DNA from: Ochotona curzoniae
Taxonomy: Eukaryota > Chordata > Mammalia > Lagomorpha > Ochotonidae
Direction: 5' to 3'
Assembly (NCBI RefSeq): GCF_017591425.1
Contig: NW_024466218.1
Span: forward strand, 13,158,001-13,222,000
Length of the DNA stretch: 64,000 nt
Below the pieces are notes generated by a model. It was not told the origin of the DNA and did not search any database. It saw nothing but the letters and a program-made list of their open reading frames with translations. Positions 22,909 to 34,119 of the stretch are shown one piece after another. Each line of letters begins with the position of its first letter. Position 1 is the first letter of the stretch. Both the position numbers and the translations under genes were made by a program.

Positions 22909-24042
22909 TAATTCGATTTGGAACAATTTGTCCCTGAAATAGAATAATTTGTTTTCAGTAATCTCTATTTCCTCCGTCATTTCACACAGATATTCTCGTC
23001 TTGAGTCCCCCTTTCTATCGCAATACTGCTGTTCCCAGTTGAGACCTGTTTTCATTACTTCTCCGTTATAACTAAACCTCCAACAATAACGGGCAAAGAA
23101 TGACCTTGACTATTTATGTATAATATCTAAAGAGTTAACTGAAAACCTGTAATTTGAGGTTTGTGTGAGAAATACTAGTATAAACATACAATTATTTTGC
23201 TATGAAAGTTTTCTATTTTCACGGTTGCTCTTGAATGTCCCTGGGATTTTGTGGCTATTAGTCATAATGGGAGAAGATACAACTGATTCCTACACTTAAA
23301 TGTTAAATCAGGGCAATCAAATAATTGATGAAAGAATGACTTTCTTCGTAAAAGCTAGTAAATGAAAAAAAAATGACTTTTAATAGTAGATATTTGCCAT
23401 GTCCAAGTCCCTAGTGAAATACTGTGCGTTGATAACAATCAGCAGCAACTGTTAAAACATAGTGAAAAGCTAATAGGGAAGTGAAAAATGGTAAGGCTAA
23501 TAGTGCTTAAAATCACTGATCAATTTTAACATTAAAAACTGAAAAAGAAAAAAAATAAATAAATAAAAGGAAGAGTGACTAAATTGTATGTTTTGTCTGA
23601 CAGAAATGCACATTGCTCCTAGAAAGAATTCTTGCAAATTATCGTAATGAAATTTGGGAACAGAATCAAATCAACCTCATGATTAAGATACCAGTTACGG
23701 TGTCTATGTTCTTCATCAGAGCATTGGGCTGCAAATAAGAGAAAAGGAGGAAGAAGGAAAAATTTAAAGAATTGATATACATTCCTTGGATCCCAATTCA
23801 AATAAATCAAATAGAATTTGATATAAATATTAAGGATTTGAATACCTGTTTTCATTTAATGATGTTTAGGAACATAGAAAAATAAGTACAACTATGTTTT
23901 TAAAGTAAAAATCATTCGTAAGTATTCAGGAATATATACTAAAGCAATATTCTAGGATTTCTTTCAAAATGGTACAGGTTGAAGGCCTAGTTTCAGAATT
24001 CCAAACAAAACAATTAGTTATGATTTAATAATGCTTTCTCTA
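22909..24042. other. Unique sequence, no gene recognised
   Basis: A+T-rich with no recognised repeat or exon in about 1.1 kb. A short 'aaataaataaataaaa' stretch lies near 23553-23568. Confidence 0.55.
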
Positions 24043-24326
24043 AGGTTTATTTATTTATGCATTTAAAAGGTAAAATTACATAGAGAAAGGGACAGACAGA
24101 TACAGCAAGGTATCTGATCTACTGGTTTACTACCAGATGCTTACTTACCATAGTTGGGTCATGTTGAATGAAGATGGGGTCCAGTAGGACCCAAGCTCAT
24201 GAGCCACTCTGCTACCTTAACCACAAGCAAGGTTTGAAGTGGGAGTATGACTCAATTCAAGCCACACTGATATTGGATGCAGAGGTTCCAAGAGTCAATA
24301 TAACGGTGATACCAATATCCTGCTCC
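24043..24326 (-). mobile_element. Old CSINE
   Basis: Tail complement 'aggtttatttatttatgcat', 'atctactggtttactaccag', 'gctaccttaaccacaagcaa', 'gggagtatgactcaattcaa', 'tattggatgcagaggttcca' and 'acggtgataccaatatcctg'. The block 'tggatgcagaggttccaag..ataacggtgatac' matches the 5' region of the older CSINE group in reverse. Confidence 0.75.
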
Positions 24327-24329
24327 ATG

Positions 24330-24440
24330 AGTTGCTAATTATTGAAGACAGGTAATGGATATGTGATCATTTTCATTATAGTATTAACTCTTGTTTTTAT
24401 ATATCTGAACATTTTCATGCAAAAATTGTTACGAATGAAT
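24330..24440 (+). mobile_element. LINE 3' UTR end-like fragment
   Basis: 'tattgaagacaggtaatgga', 'tatgtgatcattttcattat', 'agtattaactcttgttttta' and 'gaacattttcatgcaaaaat' resemble the end of old L1 3' UTRs ('gggtgatgggtacatgggggttcattatactattctctctacttttgtgtatgtttgaaattttccataat'). Short and diverged. Confidence 0.45.
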
Positions 24441-24499
24441 GTCAAGTGTGTATACAAAGGCTATTGTCTGACAATAAAAATAACAAAGTGATAATGTAT

Positions 24500-24755
24500 A
24501 TTGCTATATGGATGAAACTTTAAAAAATTATGCTAGGTATTACGAGCTAGACATATCAGAGCACATAGTGTAGGATTATTCTGATAGAACAGGATTCATA
24601 AACAAATTTATCTCCATTGAGTTGATTAGGAGCTCCCAAGGACTGGAAGATGGGGAGCTGATCACCAGAATGCGGAGTTTCCTCATGGCTGTGTTGAAAA
24701 TATTCTAAAACTGGCTGTGATTATGGTTTCAGAATTCTGAATATACTAAAAAACA
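24500..24755 (+). mobile_element. L1 ORF2 end / 3' UTR fragment
   Basis: 'atggatgaaactttaaaaaa', 'ttatgctaggtattacgagc', 'gtaggattattctgatagaa' and 'ggactggaagatggggagct' match the old L1 order 'atggatgaaccttgaaaacattatgctaagtgaaataagccag ... tatgattccacttatatgag ... ggctgggggagggggaatggggagt'. Degraded, with no frame left. Confidence 0.65.
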
Positions 24756-24779
24756 AAAACAAAGCAAAACAAGCACTGT

Positions 24780-24897
24780 GGCTGGTGCAGTGTAACAGGC
24801 TAGTTGTCTGCTTATGGCACTGGTTTATCATATGGTTCAATTCCCACCTACTCCATTTTATATGTAGCTTCCTGATAATGGTTTGGGAAGGCAGAGA
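24780..24897 (+). mobile_element. CSINE 5' fragment
   Basis: 'ggctggtgcagtgtaacagg', 'catatggttcaattcccacc' (box B region), 'tactccattttatatgtagc' and 'ttcctgataatggtttggga' match the 5' half of the CSINE. It stops at 'aaggcagagacaaagc', so the 3' half and tail are missing. It sits between two L1 fragments. Confidence 0.75.
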
Positions 24898-24934
24898 CAA
24901 AGCAATAGACATCACAGATTCATAAAGAATAAGC

Positions 24935-25215
24935 AGGATTTACTACAAATTGCTACCTGTCAACAGATTCGAAAATCTGGAAGAAATGTATAGATTTCTG
25001 TAAAATCTACCCAAATTGAGTCATGATGACATAAAAACCTAAATTGTCCAATAATTAAGACAGAGATTGAATCAGTAATAAAATCTTTCCGTTAAGAAAA
25101 GCCCATGACTGCATGACTTCAGAATTCAAATGCTTCTAAAACTTTTGAAACAACTGAAAGGGATGGAATCCTCCCAAGATCTTTCTATCAGGACAGCATG
25201 ACCTGTATTACTTAT
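24935..25215 (+). mobile_element. Ancient L1 ORF2 fragment (reverse-transcriptase N-terminal part)
   Basis: 'caacagattcgaaaatctgg', 'aagaaatgtatagatttctg', 'attgagtcatgatgacataa', 'gagattgaatcagtaataaa', 'gttaagaaaagcccatgact' and 'gacttcagaattcaaatgct' match the L1 ORF2 block that reads 'aaactggataacctagaagaaatgg ... gagattgaatcagtaat ... aaagaaaagcccaggaccagatggctt'. Frameshifts and stops prevent translation. Confidence 0.75.
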
Positions 25216-26827
25216 AACGAATGTTGTGGGTTACTGTCCAAGGCACCTGTCACTTATTTATGGCAATACACTAGTATTTCCAGTTTCCCCTTTATGTTCA
25301 TACCTATTATTCAGCCCAACAATATCCAGTTTTTTGACTGGAAATAATATTTTGACAATTACATTTTTTAGGTTAGAAAATACTGAAGTTATTATAATAT
25401 ATACAATACAGTGAATTAGTAGCTGAATATTTGCCTATAATAATACCTGTGCATTATCTTGCTTCTATAGCTGTTCTAGGACATTTTCTACCATTTCATA
25501 TTGCAGATAATGGGTTGTATCAGTAAAATCTAAGGAAAATGGAGTTCTTATTTTTCTAACATACATATCAGTTAGTAAGGAAGGACACTTGAAGATCAAA
25601 AGATTTGTTTTTGAGGCCTAAGCCCAAAGCTTTTTACATAATTAACATGCTCCAACAGAATACACAATGACATGAGAGCCAATTGGCCTACTGAGGAAGT
25701 GATAATGACCTATTGCTTTGAGGGTGACAAAGCAAATTAGAGGGAAAAAAAGAAAGTCAAACAAACCAGATGTTCTTGAGAATCAGTTGATCTTGCTTGA
25801 GGTCTGTGGATAAATGTACATGACAGTGTGTTTCAAGATTTGAGAGTCCAGGACATCCAGTACCTGCTCTGAATAGAATATTGAAACGCTGGAGCACGAG
25901 TAATTTCTATGTCACTGTGACATTGAGCTGTAGAACAGTCTGAGCAGAGAGAGCTTAAGATGTCCCCTGTGTCCTGCGGACACAAATGAGAATAAGACAT
26001 TGACCTTCACATCTGTGCTCTTAAGTGTGATAAAAGGCCAAAGGAATAAAGAGTCACCTGTAGACACAGCAGAGGAAGCTCCTGGAATGTACCATAGACA
26101 CAAAACCAGGAACTAGGTAGGGAGTGGAGGTCCCAGCTACGCTCATTGCTAGGTGCTGGCTTATCTCAGGGGATATTCACATGGGTCAATGTGAGAATAT
26201 TGCCACAGATATGCCCTTCACAAGGTAGGTGACATCCCTGGGACTAAGCAAAAGAGCAATACTTCCTAAAGTGCCTAAATGCCAACCAGAGAATGAATGA
26301 ATGTGGTCATATCTTTTGTGATCAAATACGTAGTCTGGGACTCTCAAAATTAAAGTTAGATTTTGATCACATATGAGGGAGTGAGAAAACACCACAAGTT
26401 ACGTTTTGATTTGTGGTTTGAAACTCTGGGATGTTTTCCAATTTCCTGTTTGAAATTATACATGTAAGATTTTTTTCCTGTGAATAAGTGGGAATGGTAT
26501 GGAAAACAGTACATTGCTTCTGATCACCGTTTATTGTATCTTCTCATGTATTCTTTATTTGGAGAACAAGATAACTACTTCGGGGCATACTGAAAGTTTT
26601 CGTATCTAGACATAATAAGTCATTTTCTATCTGGCACAGATAGGCAATGTCTACGTTACATTCTCCTTGTGTTCCTAAGACGGTGAGGAACATCTGACCC
26701 ACAGAGCATATACCGTTCACGACATTATTCTGTGTGGTCCTGCCTAAACAATCAGAGTAAATAAACAAGATAAATTTATACATGTATGTATATGCTGCAA
26801 ACACATCTATAGTAGGATAGTTTTTAG
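25216..26827. other. Unique sequence, no gene recognised
   Basis: About 1.6 kb without a placed repeat. Frames up to 86 codons on the minus strand (26544-26804) match no known protein. Confidence 0.5.
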
Positions 26828-26902
26828 TTGATGATTTGATATGGCCCTTGGATGGTACAGATCTTTAAATGACCCTTGGCAGAAAAAAGTTTCTCCACCC
26901 CT
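26828..26902 (-). mobile_element. hAT-like DNA transposon end (ancient)
   Basis: The complement reads 'ggggtggagaaactttttctgccaagggtcatttaaagat..', which resembles a mammal-wide hAT terminus of the type CAGGGGTGGGGAACCTTTTT..TGCCAAGGGCCATTT. Only about 75 bp is recognisable. The exact family is not assigned. Confidence 0.5.
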
Positions 26903-28062
26903 TCTTGTTTTCTGCTTGTTAGGCAATGTTTTGTGCATTCAATGCACATGCCCTAAAGAGAGACATGGCCTGCAACCAAGGGATCTTTCTCTTGGAGCTA
27001 AGCAAATGTGACACCCTGATCCTTCCATGTGCCGGAGTAGCTCCATTCTAATCCCGTCTTTCAGGCTGTATATGTATGCACAGATGTCTCTGTGAGTATG
27101 TCTGCATTTGTCAGATATTCCCTGCCTTATGGCGTGGGGGGAGCAAGTTCTGTCTTTGCACTGATTATATGTTGTTATGTATTTCTTTATTTTATTCCAT
27201 TTCTTGGGGTTGACTTAACATGTCTTCTTGTACCCAGGAAATAAAGCTTATTTGAACATAGAATTCTATTCTCCACTGCAGGTCTCCCATACATTCTTTC
27301 TTACTGTTCCTTCATTCCTCTGCTCATTCCACTAGTGTTTAATGGATGCCTTTTCTGTCATTAGTAGTACAGTTAAGTATATAAAAAGAGTGTAACAATT
27401 AAATCATACAAAAGTCTGATTTTCTAAAAGATTTGCAATTCTAAGATGAAATAAAAATTAAATTTCTGTGAGTTCACGTATTCTCTAGAAGATAATGGTA
27501 TAGAAGAGATGAGATAGTGTGAGCGAATGCAAAACATTTTTTTGAATGATGATCCAGTGTAATTTATTAATTTCAGCATTTTTGTGACAAAATAAACTGG
27601 TTTTTAATTTTATAATTTTATAAAAGATCCTCATAATCATTACCCTGTAAGTGCCCAAGTCCTTTGGCATCTGGTGTCTCAAATGCATTATGTTGGCAAA
27701 TCTTTTATAGTTGAAAATGAATACACAAATTATATGAGGCAAAACAGAAGAAGCAGAGCACAGAATCTGTTCATCTGTCAATCTGTGTTTGTTATTACCT
27801 GTTTGTGTGGAAGAGTCAAGTACTCTGTTTCACTTTTTACTTGCAGAATAAAAATATTAAACCTTTTGACAGATACTAGTGATCATTTTGTGCGTATTTT
27901 TCCAAGTGCATGGTGTTATGTTCCATCATATAATATCAGTGAAACTTTGTAGGGCCTGTGACTTCCAGATTGTTAATGTCAAAATGTTTTTTCATGTCTG
28001 TTGCGTCTCTAGTAAATGATACCACTTATAATATGAATACCCAATACTTGGTGGGTCTACTA
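26903..28062. other. Unique sequence, no gene recognised
   Basis: No repeat or exon placed. Frames of 98 and 92 codons on opposite strands overlap at 27674-27781 and are chance. Confidence 0.55.
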
Positions 28063-28141
28063 TGATATATATATATATTTATACAGATATGTTATATATA
28101 TAAAATATAATATAATGTAATTAGAAATATATATATATTTT
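28063..28141. repeat. (TA)-rich low-complexity stretch
   Basis: Several short (TA)n runs separated by a few bases, likely a decayed TA microsatellite. Confidence 0.85.
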
Positions 28142-28155
28142 TAAATCACAACTAC

Positions 28156-28430
28156 TGGGTCAGTGCCATGGCATAGTAAGCTAAGCCTCTGTCTGTGATG
28201 CTGGCATCACATATGGGTGCCAGTTTCTGTCCTGGCTGTTTCACTTCTGCTCCAGCTTCCTGTTCATGGTCTGGTAAAGCAACGGAAGATGGCTCAAGTA
28301 GCTAGGCCCCTAAACCTATAGGGGAGACCAGAAGAAACTCCTGGCTCCTGGCTTCAGATGTGCTCAACTCTGGCTACTGCAGTCACTTGGCAAGTGAAAT
28401 AGCAAGTGGGATTCCTCCTCTTCTGCCTTC
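28156..28430 (+). mobile_element. CSINE, plus arm of an inverted pair
   Basis: 'tgggtcagtgccatggcata', 'gatgctggcatcacatatgg', 'tcctgttcatggtctggtaa', 'gcaacggaagatggctcaag', 'gaagaaactcctggctcctg' and 'tgcagtcacttggcaagtga'. The tail is replaced by 'attcctcctcttctgcc', next to an oppositely oriented CSINE piece starting within about 10 bp. Confidence 0.85.
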
Positions 28431-28435
28431 CTATG

Positions 28436-28551
28436 CCATAGTGGAAAACTGGATTATAGGTGGAGCACGCGGGACACAAACTCAGGCCCATATGGGATGC
28501 TGGCTCTGCAGGTGTAGGATTAGAGTGTCAGACCACTGCACTAGTCCATCT
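28436..28551 (-). mobile_element. CSINE 5' half, minus arm of an inverted pair
   Basis: 'aactggattataggtggagc', 'cgggacacaaactcaggccc' (box B region), 'atatgggatgctggctctgc' and 'ggtgtaggattagagtgtca' are the 5' half of the SINE in reverse. With the plus copy immediately to its left it can pair over roughly 100 bp. Confidence 0.85.
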
Positions 28552-28673
28552 CTGTTTTAACCCTCATTAATTGTTACAGTACATCATTTCTTTTATAGAA
28601 TGTCTATCTGAAGTCTTTTGATATTCCATCGTAATTAAATCTAGGGTATATGATTTCAGAATGACACACAAAT

Positions 28674-28674
<1 letters not shown>

Positions 28675-28717
<43 letters not shown>
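28675..28717. repeat. (CA)n microsatellite
   Basis: About 21 uninterrupted CA units, 43 bp. Confidence 0.98.
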
Positions 28718-28720
<3 letters not shown>

Positions 28721-28989
28721 TGTTGTATCCATTCAGCAGTCCAGGAGGCACAGTGTTAATTTATCTATTTTTGGGGTTTTTTTTTTTGGGGTTTATCCAA
28801 TAGAAACTAATTTTCCTTAGTAGTCAATGAGTAGAGATAGTCAGAAACCATGCCACTCTATTTGTTTCAAATATGCCACCTGGCTTGTGCTTTTTCCTGG
28901 TTTCCAACTTGAGCTTTGAAAAGTGGCCTCAAATTTTAGTAGAATTTTGTTTCAAGGTAGAAAGATATTGCAAACAGAATATGCATCTC

Positions 28990-29667
28990 CAATAGTTACT
29001 CATTTATTCTATTCTTATTTTTTAGCTTTTGATTTTACATTTCAAACCTAACACAATATTGTAAAATTAGTAACAGAACTTTCATATACCCTTGATCTAG
29101 TTTTCTCAAATGTTGAAAATTGTAGTTCCGTTTTAACATCAAGGAATGAACATGGATTGTCTACTATCCATTGACTTTCAGACCTTATTTAAACTTCCCT
29201 GTTGTCCTGCAGATCTTTGTTCTTGTTGTTGTTGCAATACCCAATTGTAAAAGATGACACAGTAAGTTTAGCTGTCATGTCTCCTTAGCGTCTTTCAATT
29301 GTCTGTCACTAATTTGAATTTTGTTCAAGACTACTCATGAATTTTGTAGCTATTCTGCAGAAAGCCACTCTAAATTTAAATAATGCTTTCTTATATTTAG
29401 AATTTGAACCTATGTTTTTGCTGGGAATGCTACAGAAGAGCTACTTTGTTAGGCTCAGAATACATCACATTACAAGGTATATGATGCAGATTCATTTCAT
29501 TCTGATTGATCATTCGGTTAAGATAATGGACACATTTTTTTTTCCAGTGTAATGTTGCTTTTCACAAAACTCACCCTGTTTATCAAGTTTGAGTATTTCT
29601 TGGAGAAATAGGTTGACACTGTAAAATTATCTTATTGTTGTTATGTTTTTGCTCACTTTATTTATTT
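28990..29667 (+). mobile_element. Ancient L1 3' UTR relic, upstream part
   Basis: In order: 'ttctcaaatgttgaaaattg', 'ccttatttaaacttccctgt', 'tgtcctgcagatctttgttc', 'tagctgtcatgtctccttag', 'cgtctttcaattgtctgtca', 'gctgggaatgctacagaaga', 'atgatgcagattcatttcat' and 'tcattcggttaagataatgg'. The phrases match a long old L1 3' UTR ('ttcaaatttccccagttgtcc', 'ggttgttatgtctctttagtctcttttaatct', 'tgatcacttggttaaggtggtgtctg'). A CSINE interrupts it at 29668. Confidence 0.65.
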
Positions 29668-29994
29668 TAAAGATTTATTTTCCTTTTAATGCAAAGTCAG
29701 ATATACAGAGAGGAGGAGAGACAAAGGGGAAGATCTTCCATCCAATGTTGCACTCCCCAAGTGGCCGCAATGACCATTGCAGTGCTGATCCGAAGCCAGA
29801 AGCCAGGAGCTTCCTCTGGGTCTCTTACGTGGATGAAGGGACCCAGGGCTTGGGCCATGCTTGACTGCTTTCCCAGGACACAAGCAGGGAGCTGGATGGA
29901 AACTGGAGCTGCCAGGATTAGAACTGGCTCCCATATGGGATCCCAGGCGGATTCAAGGCAAGGACTTTAGCCACTAGAATATGGTGCCAGGCCC
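29668..29994 (-). mobile_element. CSINE inserted in an L1 relic
   Basis: Complete reverse copy: 'taaagatttattttcctttt', 'aatgcaaagtcagatataca', 'agatcttccatccaatgttg', 'ggctcccatatgggatccca' and 'aggactttagccactagaat' (box A region), ending 'ggtgccaggccc'. Host L1 sequence resumes at about 29996, which dates the SINE as younger than the L1. Confidence 0.95.
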
Positions 29995-29995
29995 T

Positions 29996-30140
29996 TGTTA
30001 GCATCAGCTTTTACAAGAGTCAATGATATTTCAATATTTGCCAAGCAATGATTTTCTCCAGATTCCGTCATGCCACTTTGGTTAACTACCATTCTTCTAT
30101 ACAAAATGGCTGTCCCTGATAATTTATATTTCTCATATTT
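29996..30140 (+). mobile_element. Ancient L1 3' UTR relic, downstream part
   Basis: 'gcaatgattttctccagatt', 'ccgtcatgccactttggtta' and 'actaccattcttctatacaa' match the L1 block 'ttccaactctgtcattccttctgc...ttagctggcattctactgtaaag' beyond the SINE. It continues the relic ending at 29667. Confidence 0.55.
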
Positions 30141-30307
30141 TAATTTACTTCCTATGCTGCTATACACTTGTGGGTATTGATTTTATTTGCTAGAATCAAA
30201 TCCATCACATTATTTTTATTGTTTTATACATTTTTATACATTATTGTTTTATACATATCTTGTAATTGGCTATTGTCAGCCCTTTTGAATTCTGTGATCT
30301 GTCTAGG

Positions 30308-30362
<55 letters not shown>

Positions 30363-31183
30363 ATCACTTCTTTGCTTTTTGACATCTGATGGTATTTTAG
30401 ATTGAATATGTACTTTCTTTGTCCAGGCTTTGAAGTCAGTATTCCCCAAGAAAACCTGCTTTACCTTAGTAGAGAATGGCATTAGAAACTAAAATGCAGA
30501 CACAAGGTATGTTGATCATACTGGACTTTCATTATTTCTGCACCTGTTTAGATGATATTTTTTAGTAATACAGGTATTATTCACATACTGTCATATATAT
30601 ATGTACATGTGTATTTGCTGTGTACTTACATGCATATCTATATATTATCTAATACTTAAAAATTTAACCCAACACTGTGGGACTTTTTCTAACTTCCACC
30701 ACATATTGGAAATTATTCTCAATTGGAAACTGCCCATCAATATCCACAATGGATCTACTTATCTTCTCAACCCTTGGCTGTGCATAACTTAATCAACATT
30801 GTTTGCTCAATGCCCTTACGACAAAGTAATTTACTCATTAAAACATTCAGTTTTTCAAGCATTACAGGACACATAACAGTTTCGTTTCCAAAGAGATTTA
30901 CGTTGCTTATTTTTTCTCCAAATTCTTTAGTGAGGTTGGGTTATTTTTAATAACCTTAGAGCCACTTACTATAGTTCATGTTCTAGTTTAGATGTGAATA
31001 GTCACAAAATCTTTTTGATGATTTCATCATTTTTCTTTGAGCAAGTAACACATTAAAATTACGATAAATCTTAAATCAGTACATAGCTGTATACCCAGAA
31101 AGGTATTGTGAAGGTTTTATATTTTATATTTTCTAACTCTCCCTCATTCTTATTTGTCAAAAAGAAAAAGAGAAAAGAAAAAC
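30141..31183. other. Unplaced sequence around a (TG)n array
   Basis: Holds the TG microsatellite at 30309-30359 and otherwise A+T-rich sequence. No exon recognised. Confidence 0.5.
30309..30359. repeat. (TG)n microsatellite
   Basis: About 25 uninterrupted TG units, 51 bp, the longest dinucleotide array here. Alternating purine-pyrimidine arrays of this length can adopt Z-DNA and are usually highly length-variable. Confidence 0.98.
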
Positions 31184-31384
31184 CAAAGGCCAAGCACCCA
31201 GGATCACCTACTCCCACGTGGGTGCAGGGTCCCAAGGCTTTGGGCCATCCTCAGCTGCTCAACTGCTTTCCCAGGCCAAGGGAGCTGGATGGGAAGCGGG
31301 TCCTCCCGGATCAGAACTGGCACCCATATGGGATGCCGGTGTGCAAGGCGAGATGTTTAGCCACTAGGCTACCATGCTAGGCCC
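31184..31384 (-). mobile_element. CSINE lacking its 3' half
   Basis: Begins about 'aaaggccaagcacccaggat', then 'acgtgggtgcagggtcccaa', 'ggctttgggccatcctcagc', 'gaactggcacccatatggga', 'tagccactaggctaccatgc' and 'taggcccc'. The SINE's 3' half and tail are absent. In their place is an A-rich run 'aaaaagaaaaagagaaaag' (31158-31176), on the wrong strand to be the SINE tail. The sequence after the box A end (31385-31400) equals the flank of another CSINE at 36758-36773. Confidence 0.9.
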
Positions 31385-33639
31385 CACAAACTTGCATTTT
31401 CTTTACTTGAAGTGTGTTGAATCTTACTTTATGATTTTACTTAATAATAATTCTGCATACTTTATAATCTTTTCTGGTCATTATTGAGAGCAAAGCGGTT
31501 TGGGATTCCTGGCTTGCTTTTTTCCACCATAACAGAGTCTGTACTCCTTAGATAGATTGTGCGTGTGCATGTGGTGAGTCAGGGTTTAGTGGTGAAGCCT
31601 CTGCTGTGTGGTCTCCTAGTCTTGTGACATCCACAGTTCCTCCCTTTAAAGTGCTTTGCAGCCTTTAACATTCAATTTTCAAAAGGCTCCTCATTTATCC
31701 TTTCAGGTTTTTTTTTAAACACCCCCCACAAACTAGATGTTTGGGAGATTGTGAATTCAAGTTATGCACATTTTGAGTTCCTTTTCAATAAACTGTAGAT
31801 TTTGCTCTGATTTACCAAGATACTTTGAAAAAAAAAATGATGTTCTTTACAACTGGGGGGGAACCTAAGCTTTCACTCAGTGTTTTACTCAACTGTGTTC
31901 CCAGGACCAGCCCCCTGTGCATGTTTTTTTTCCCACAGTGTTTCTGGGACCATCTTTCTGTAGGGAGCAAATGTGCGAGCCTTCTTGCTGGGATTTGCTG
32001 CATTAAAAAAAATGCATAGCTATTTTGCGGTTAGCATATGACAGGTCTTCAAGCTGTGCTGAAGGTCCGAGCTTTTAAAAAATATAGTTTTGTGTCTGTG
32101 TTGTTTTATGCTAACCAGAATTCAAATTTATTAATTTGAAGGGAGATTTGTCTTTGTGCTATTGCGGATTCAGAGGCACTACCTTCCTTTGTGACAGTCA
32201 TATCTCTTCATGCAGTCCTCTAACTGCCCCTGCTGCCTTTCATGGGTGCCAGAGCAATCAATTTATGATGGAAGACAGGCCTCTGTCCCCAGAGATAGTG
32301 TGTGTGGCTTCATCTGCTCCTTTCTTTCCCCATGGCTTGTTTAAAAAGGTTTCATTGAATTTCTTACGTGTTGTGCTGCTTGGGTGTACAAAATATTGGC
32401 AATGTTTTATAATAAGTAGCAAATCATTATTATGCGCTGTGGTGTTCATCATATTACCATTAATCACCATAAATTCACTGAGTGTATTCACACAAATAAG
32501 GTGGGTAATTCCAAAGACAGTTTTATTCATGAAACTTTCAATTTATTAATATGTTTCCACCTTTAAAGATACAGGGAAAAGTTAAATGATGTTTTTCAAG
32601 AGCAGCATCAACAGGATTTCTAGAGTCTCGGGACAGAGTTCTACTAAAACTCATCTTGAGCAGTTTGTGAAGGACAGAAAATCTGCCTTGGGTAATCTCT
32701 TGCCGCTTTGTCTTCTGGCCACTGATGCACCCCAGATTTTCACACTGAGCCTTTTTTATTGGTTGTCCACAGTCCATGACCATGGTGACCACACTTTAGA
32801 TACACTCTATATTTCTCTCTTATTTTAATTGAACCTTAAACTTAAATGAAAAAGCATTAATATGTAGTGCCTGTTAGACAATAACATCCTAATGGGAAAT
32901 ACTTTGTCCTAGCTCAAAAGGCTTAAGTACTAAGCATGAAGACTTGGGTAACAAGGGGTTATTATAACCAGTTTCAATTCATTTTATTCTTTTTGGAGGG
33001 ATCATGCTTTTTGAAACGGACAATACTTTGAAACCCTGTGTGTGTTTTTAATACAACTAACCTCTGAGCTTCATTACCACTTGTGTAAAATTGGGGAAAA
33101 TGTTGTTGCCTTGGGAGATCATTTTAAGTTTAGGAAAAAGGGGTGGTACATTTTAAACTCAGATCCGCGTATGTAAGAATAAGATCAATATGTGTTTGGC
33201 AATCAAATGGAAGTGCAAATACCCACAATCTTAAATCACTTGAAATGTGAATACTGCTCAACAGATATTGTTCACTTGCTGACCTACTACAAGTCATGCA
33301 AATACTGGGAAACAAAACAAAAAAGGAAATCTTAATTGAAAAAGTAGAAATTTTGTAGTTCAGGTACTATTCACTTCATTTGCAGATTAGTGTATGTCCA
33401 TCTCACATATGCTTATCAGAAAAGAAGATGAGACTGGACAGTAGGCAGCTCTAGAAAATTCATTTTTTTTTCCAGAATGAGGTCTCATGCTCATTGTAGA
33501 ATGTTGAAAAGGGAATCTATCAACCAGCATCCTGACAGCTACACACCGTCGTGTTGACATGGGACAAAGAAGGAAATGATGAGATGAACTGTTGCTTTGC
33601 CAAGTTATCTATCTCGGCTTCCTTGTGTTGCTGAGGTGC
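31385..33639. other. Unique sequence, no gene recognised
   Basis: About 2.2 kb without a placed repeat. Contains a palindrome TTCAAATT-TATT-AATTTGAA at 32121-32140 and a 137-codon plus frame (32136-32549) that matches no family. The 32.1-32.56 kb part has a texture (AT-rich homeodomain-like TAAT sites between G+C-richer blocks) that can accompany conserved regulatory DNA, but this is only an impression. Confidence 0.45.
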
Positions 33640-34088
33640 CCTCAGGAGTGTCCACCATAGATGTTTAGGCAAATGTCCTTGAGATTTGTATTAACTCACA
33701 CAGAAAAACCTTTTTGTGTGATTAAGAAAAGGATCTTGAGTGAGAATACTGATCTGGATAATCCCAGACAAATCCAAATAATATCATAAGTGTCCTTACG
33801 GGAGGGAAGCATACAGATGACAGACGGAAGAGACAAAGGGCATATGAACATGAGAAAGAGACTAGAGTGATGTAGCCACAAGTCAAGTGATGTGGGCAGC
33901 CACTTCATGTTGAAATAGGCAAAGAAAAGATTTTTCTCTGAGAGCTAGTGGAGGGATAGTGGTCTTACTGACAATTTGATTTTAACCCTGTGATACACTC
34001 CAGTTTCCAGAATTATGATAGAATGTTTTTCTGTTATTTCACAATTGTGATGATTAATTATGGCAGTCCAAAAGAACAGATATAGTGA
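33640..34088 (+). mobile_element. MLT1-like MaLR LTR
   Basis: 'gtgattaagaaaaggatctt', 'gagtgagaatactgatctgg', 'ataatcccagacaaatccaa', 'ataatatcataagtgtcctt', 'acgggagggaagcatacaga', 'agagtgatgtagccacaagt' and 'ctccagtttccagaattatg' match the plus-strand LTR family that reads 'aggatcttgagatgggaagattatcctgg...tgtccttataagagggaggca...gatgcggccacaagccaagg...ctccagaactgtgagaga'. It ends near 'gaacagatatag'. No coding sequence. Confidence 0.75.
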
Positions 34089-34119
34089 CTGAAGTACAAA
34101 GCAATAGAACTATTTTGCT

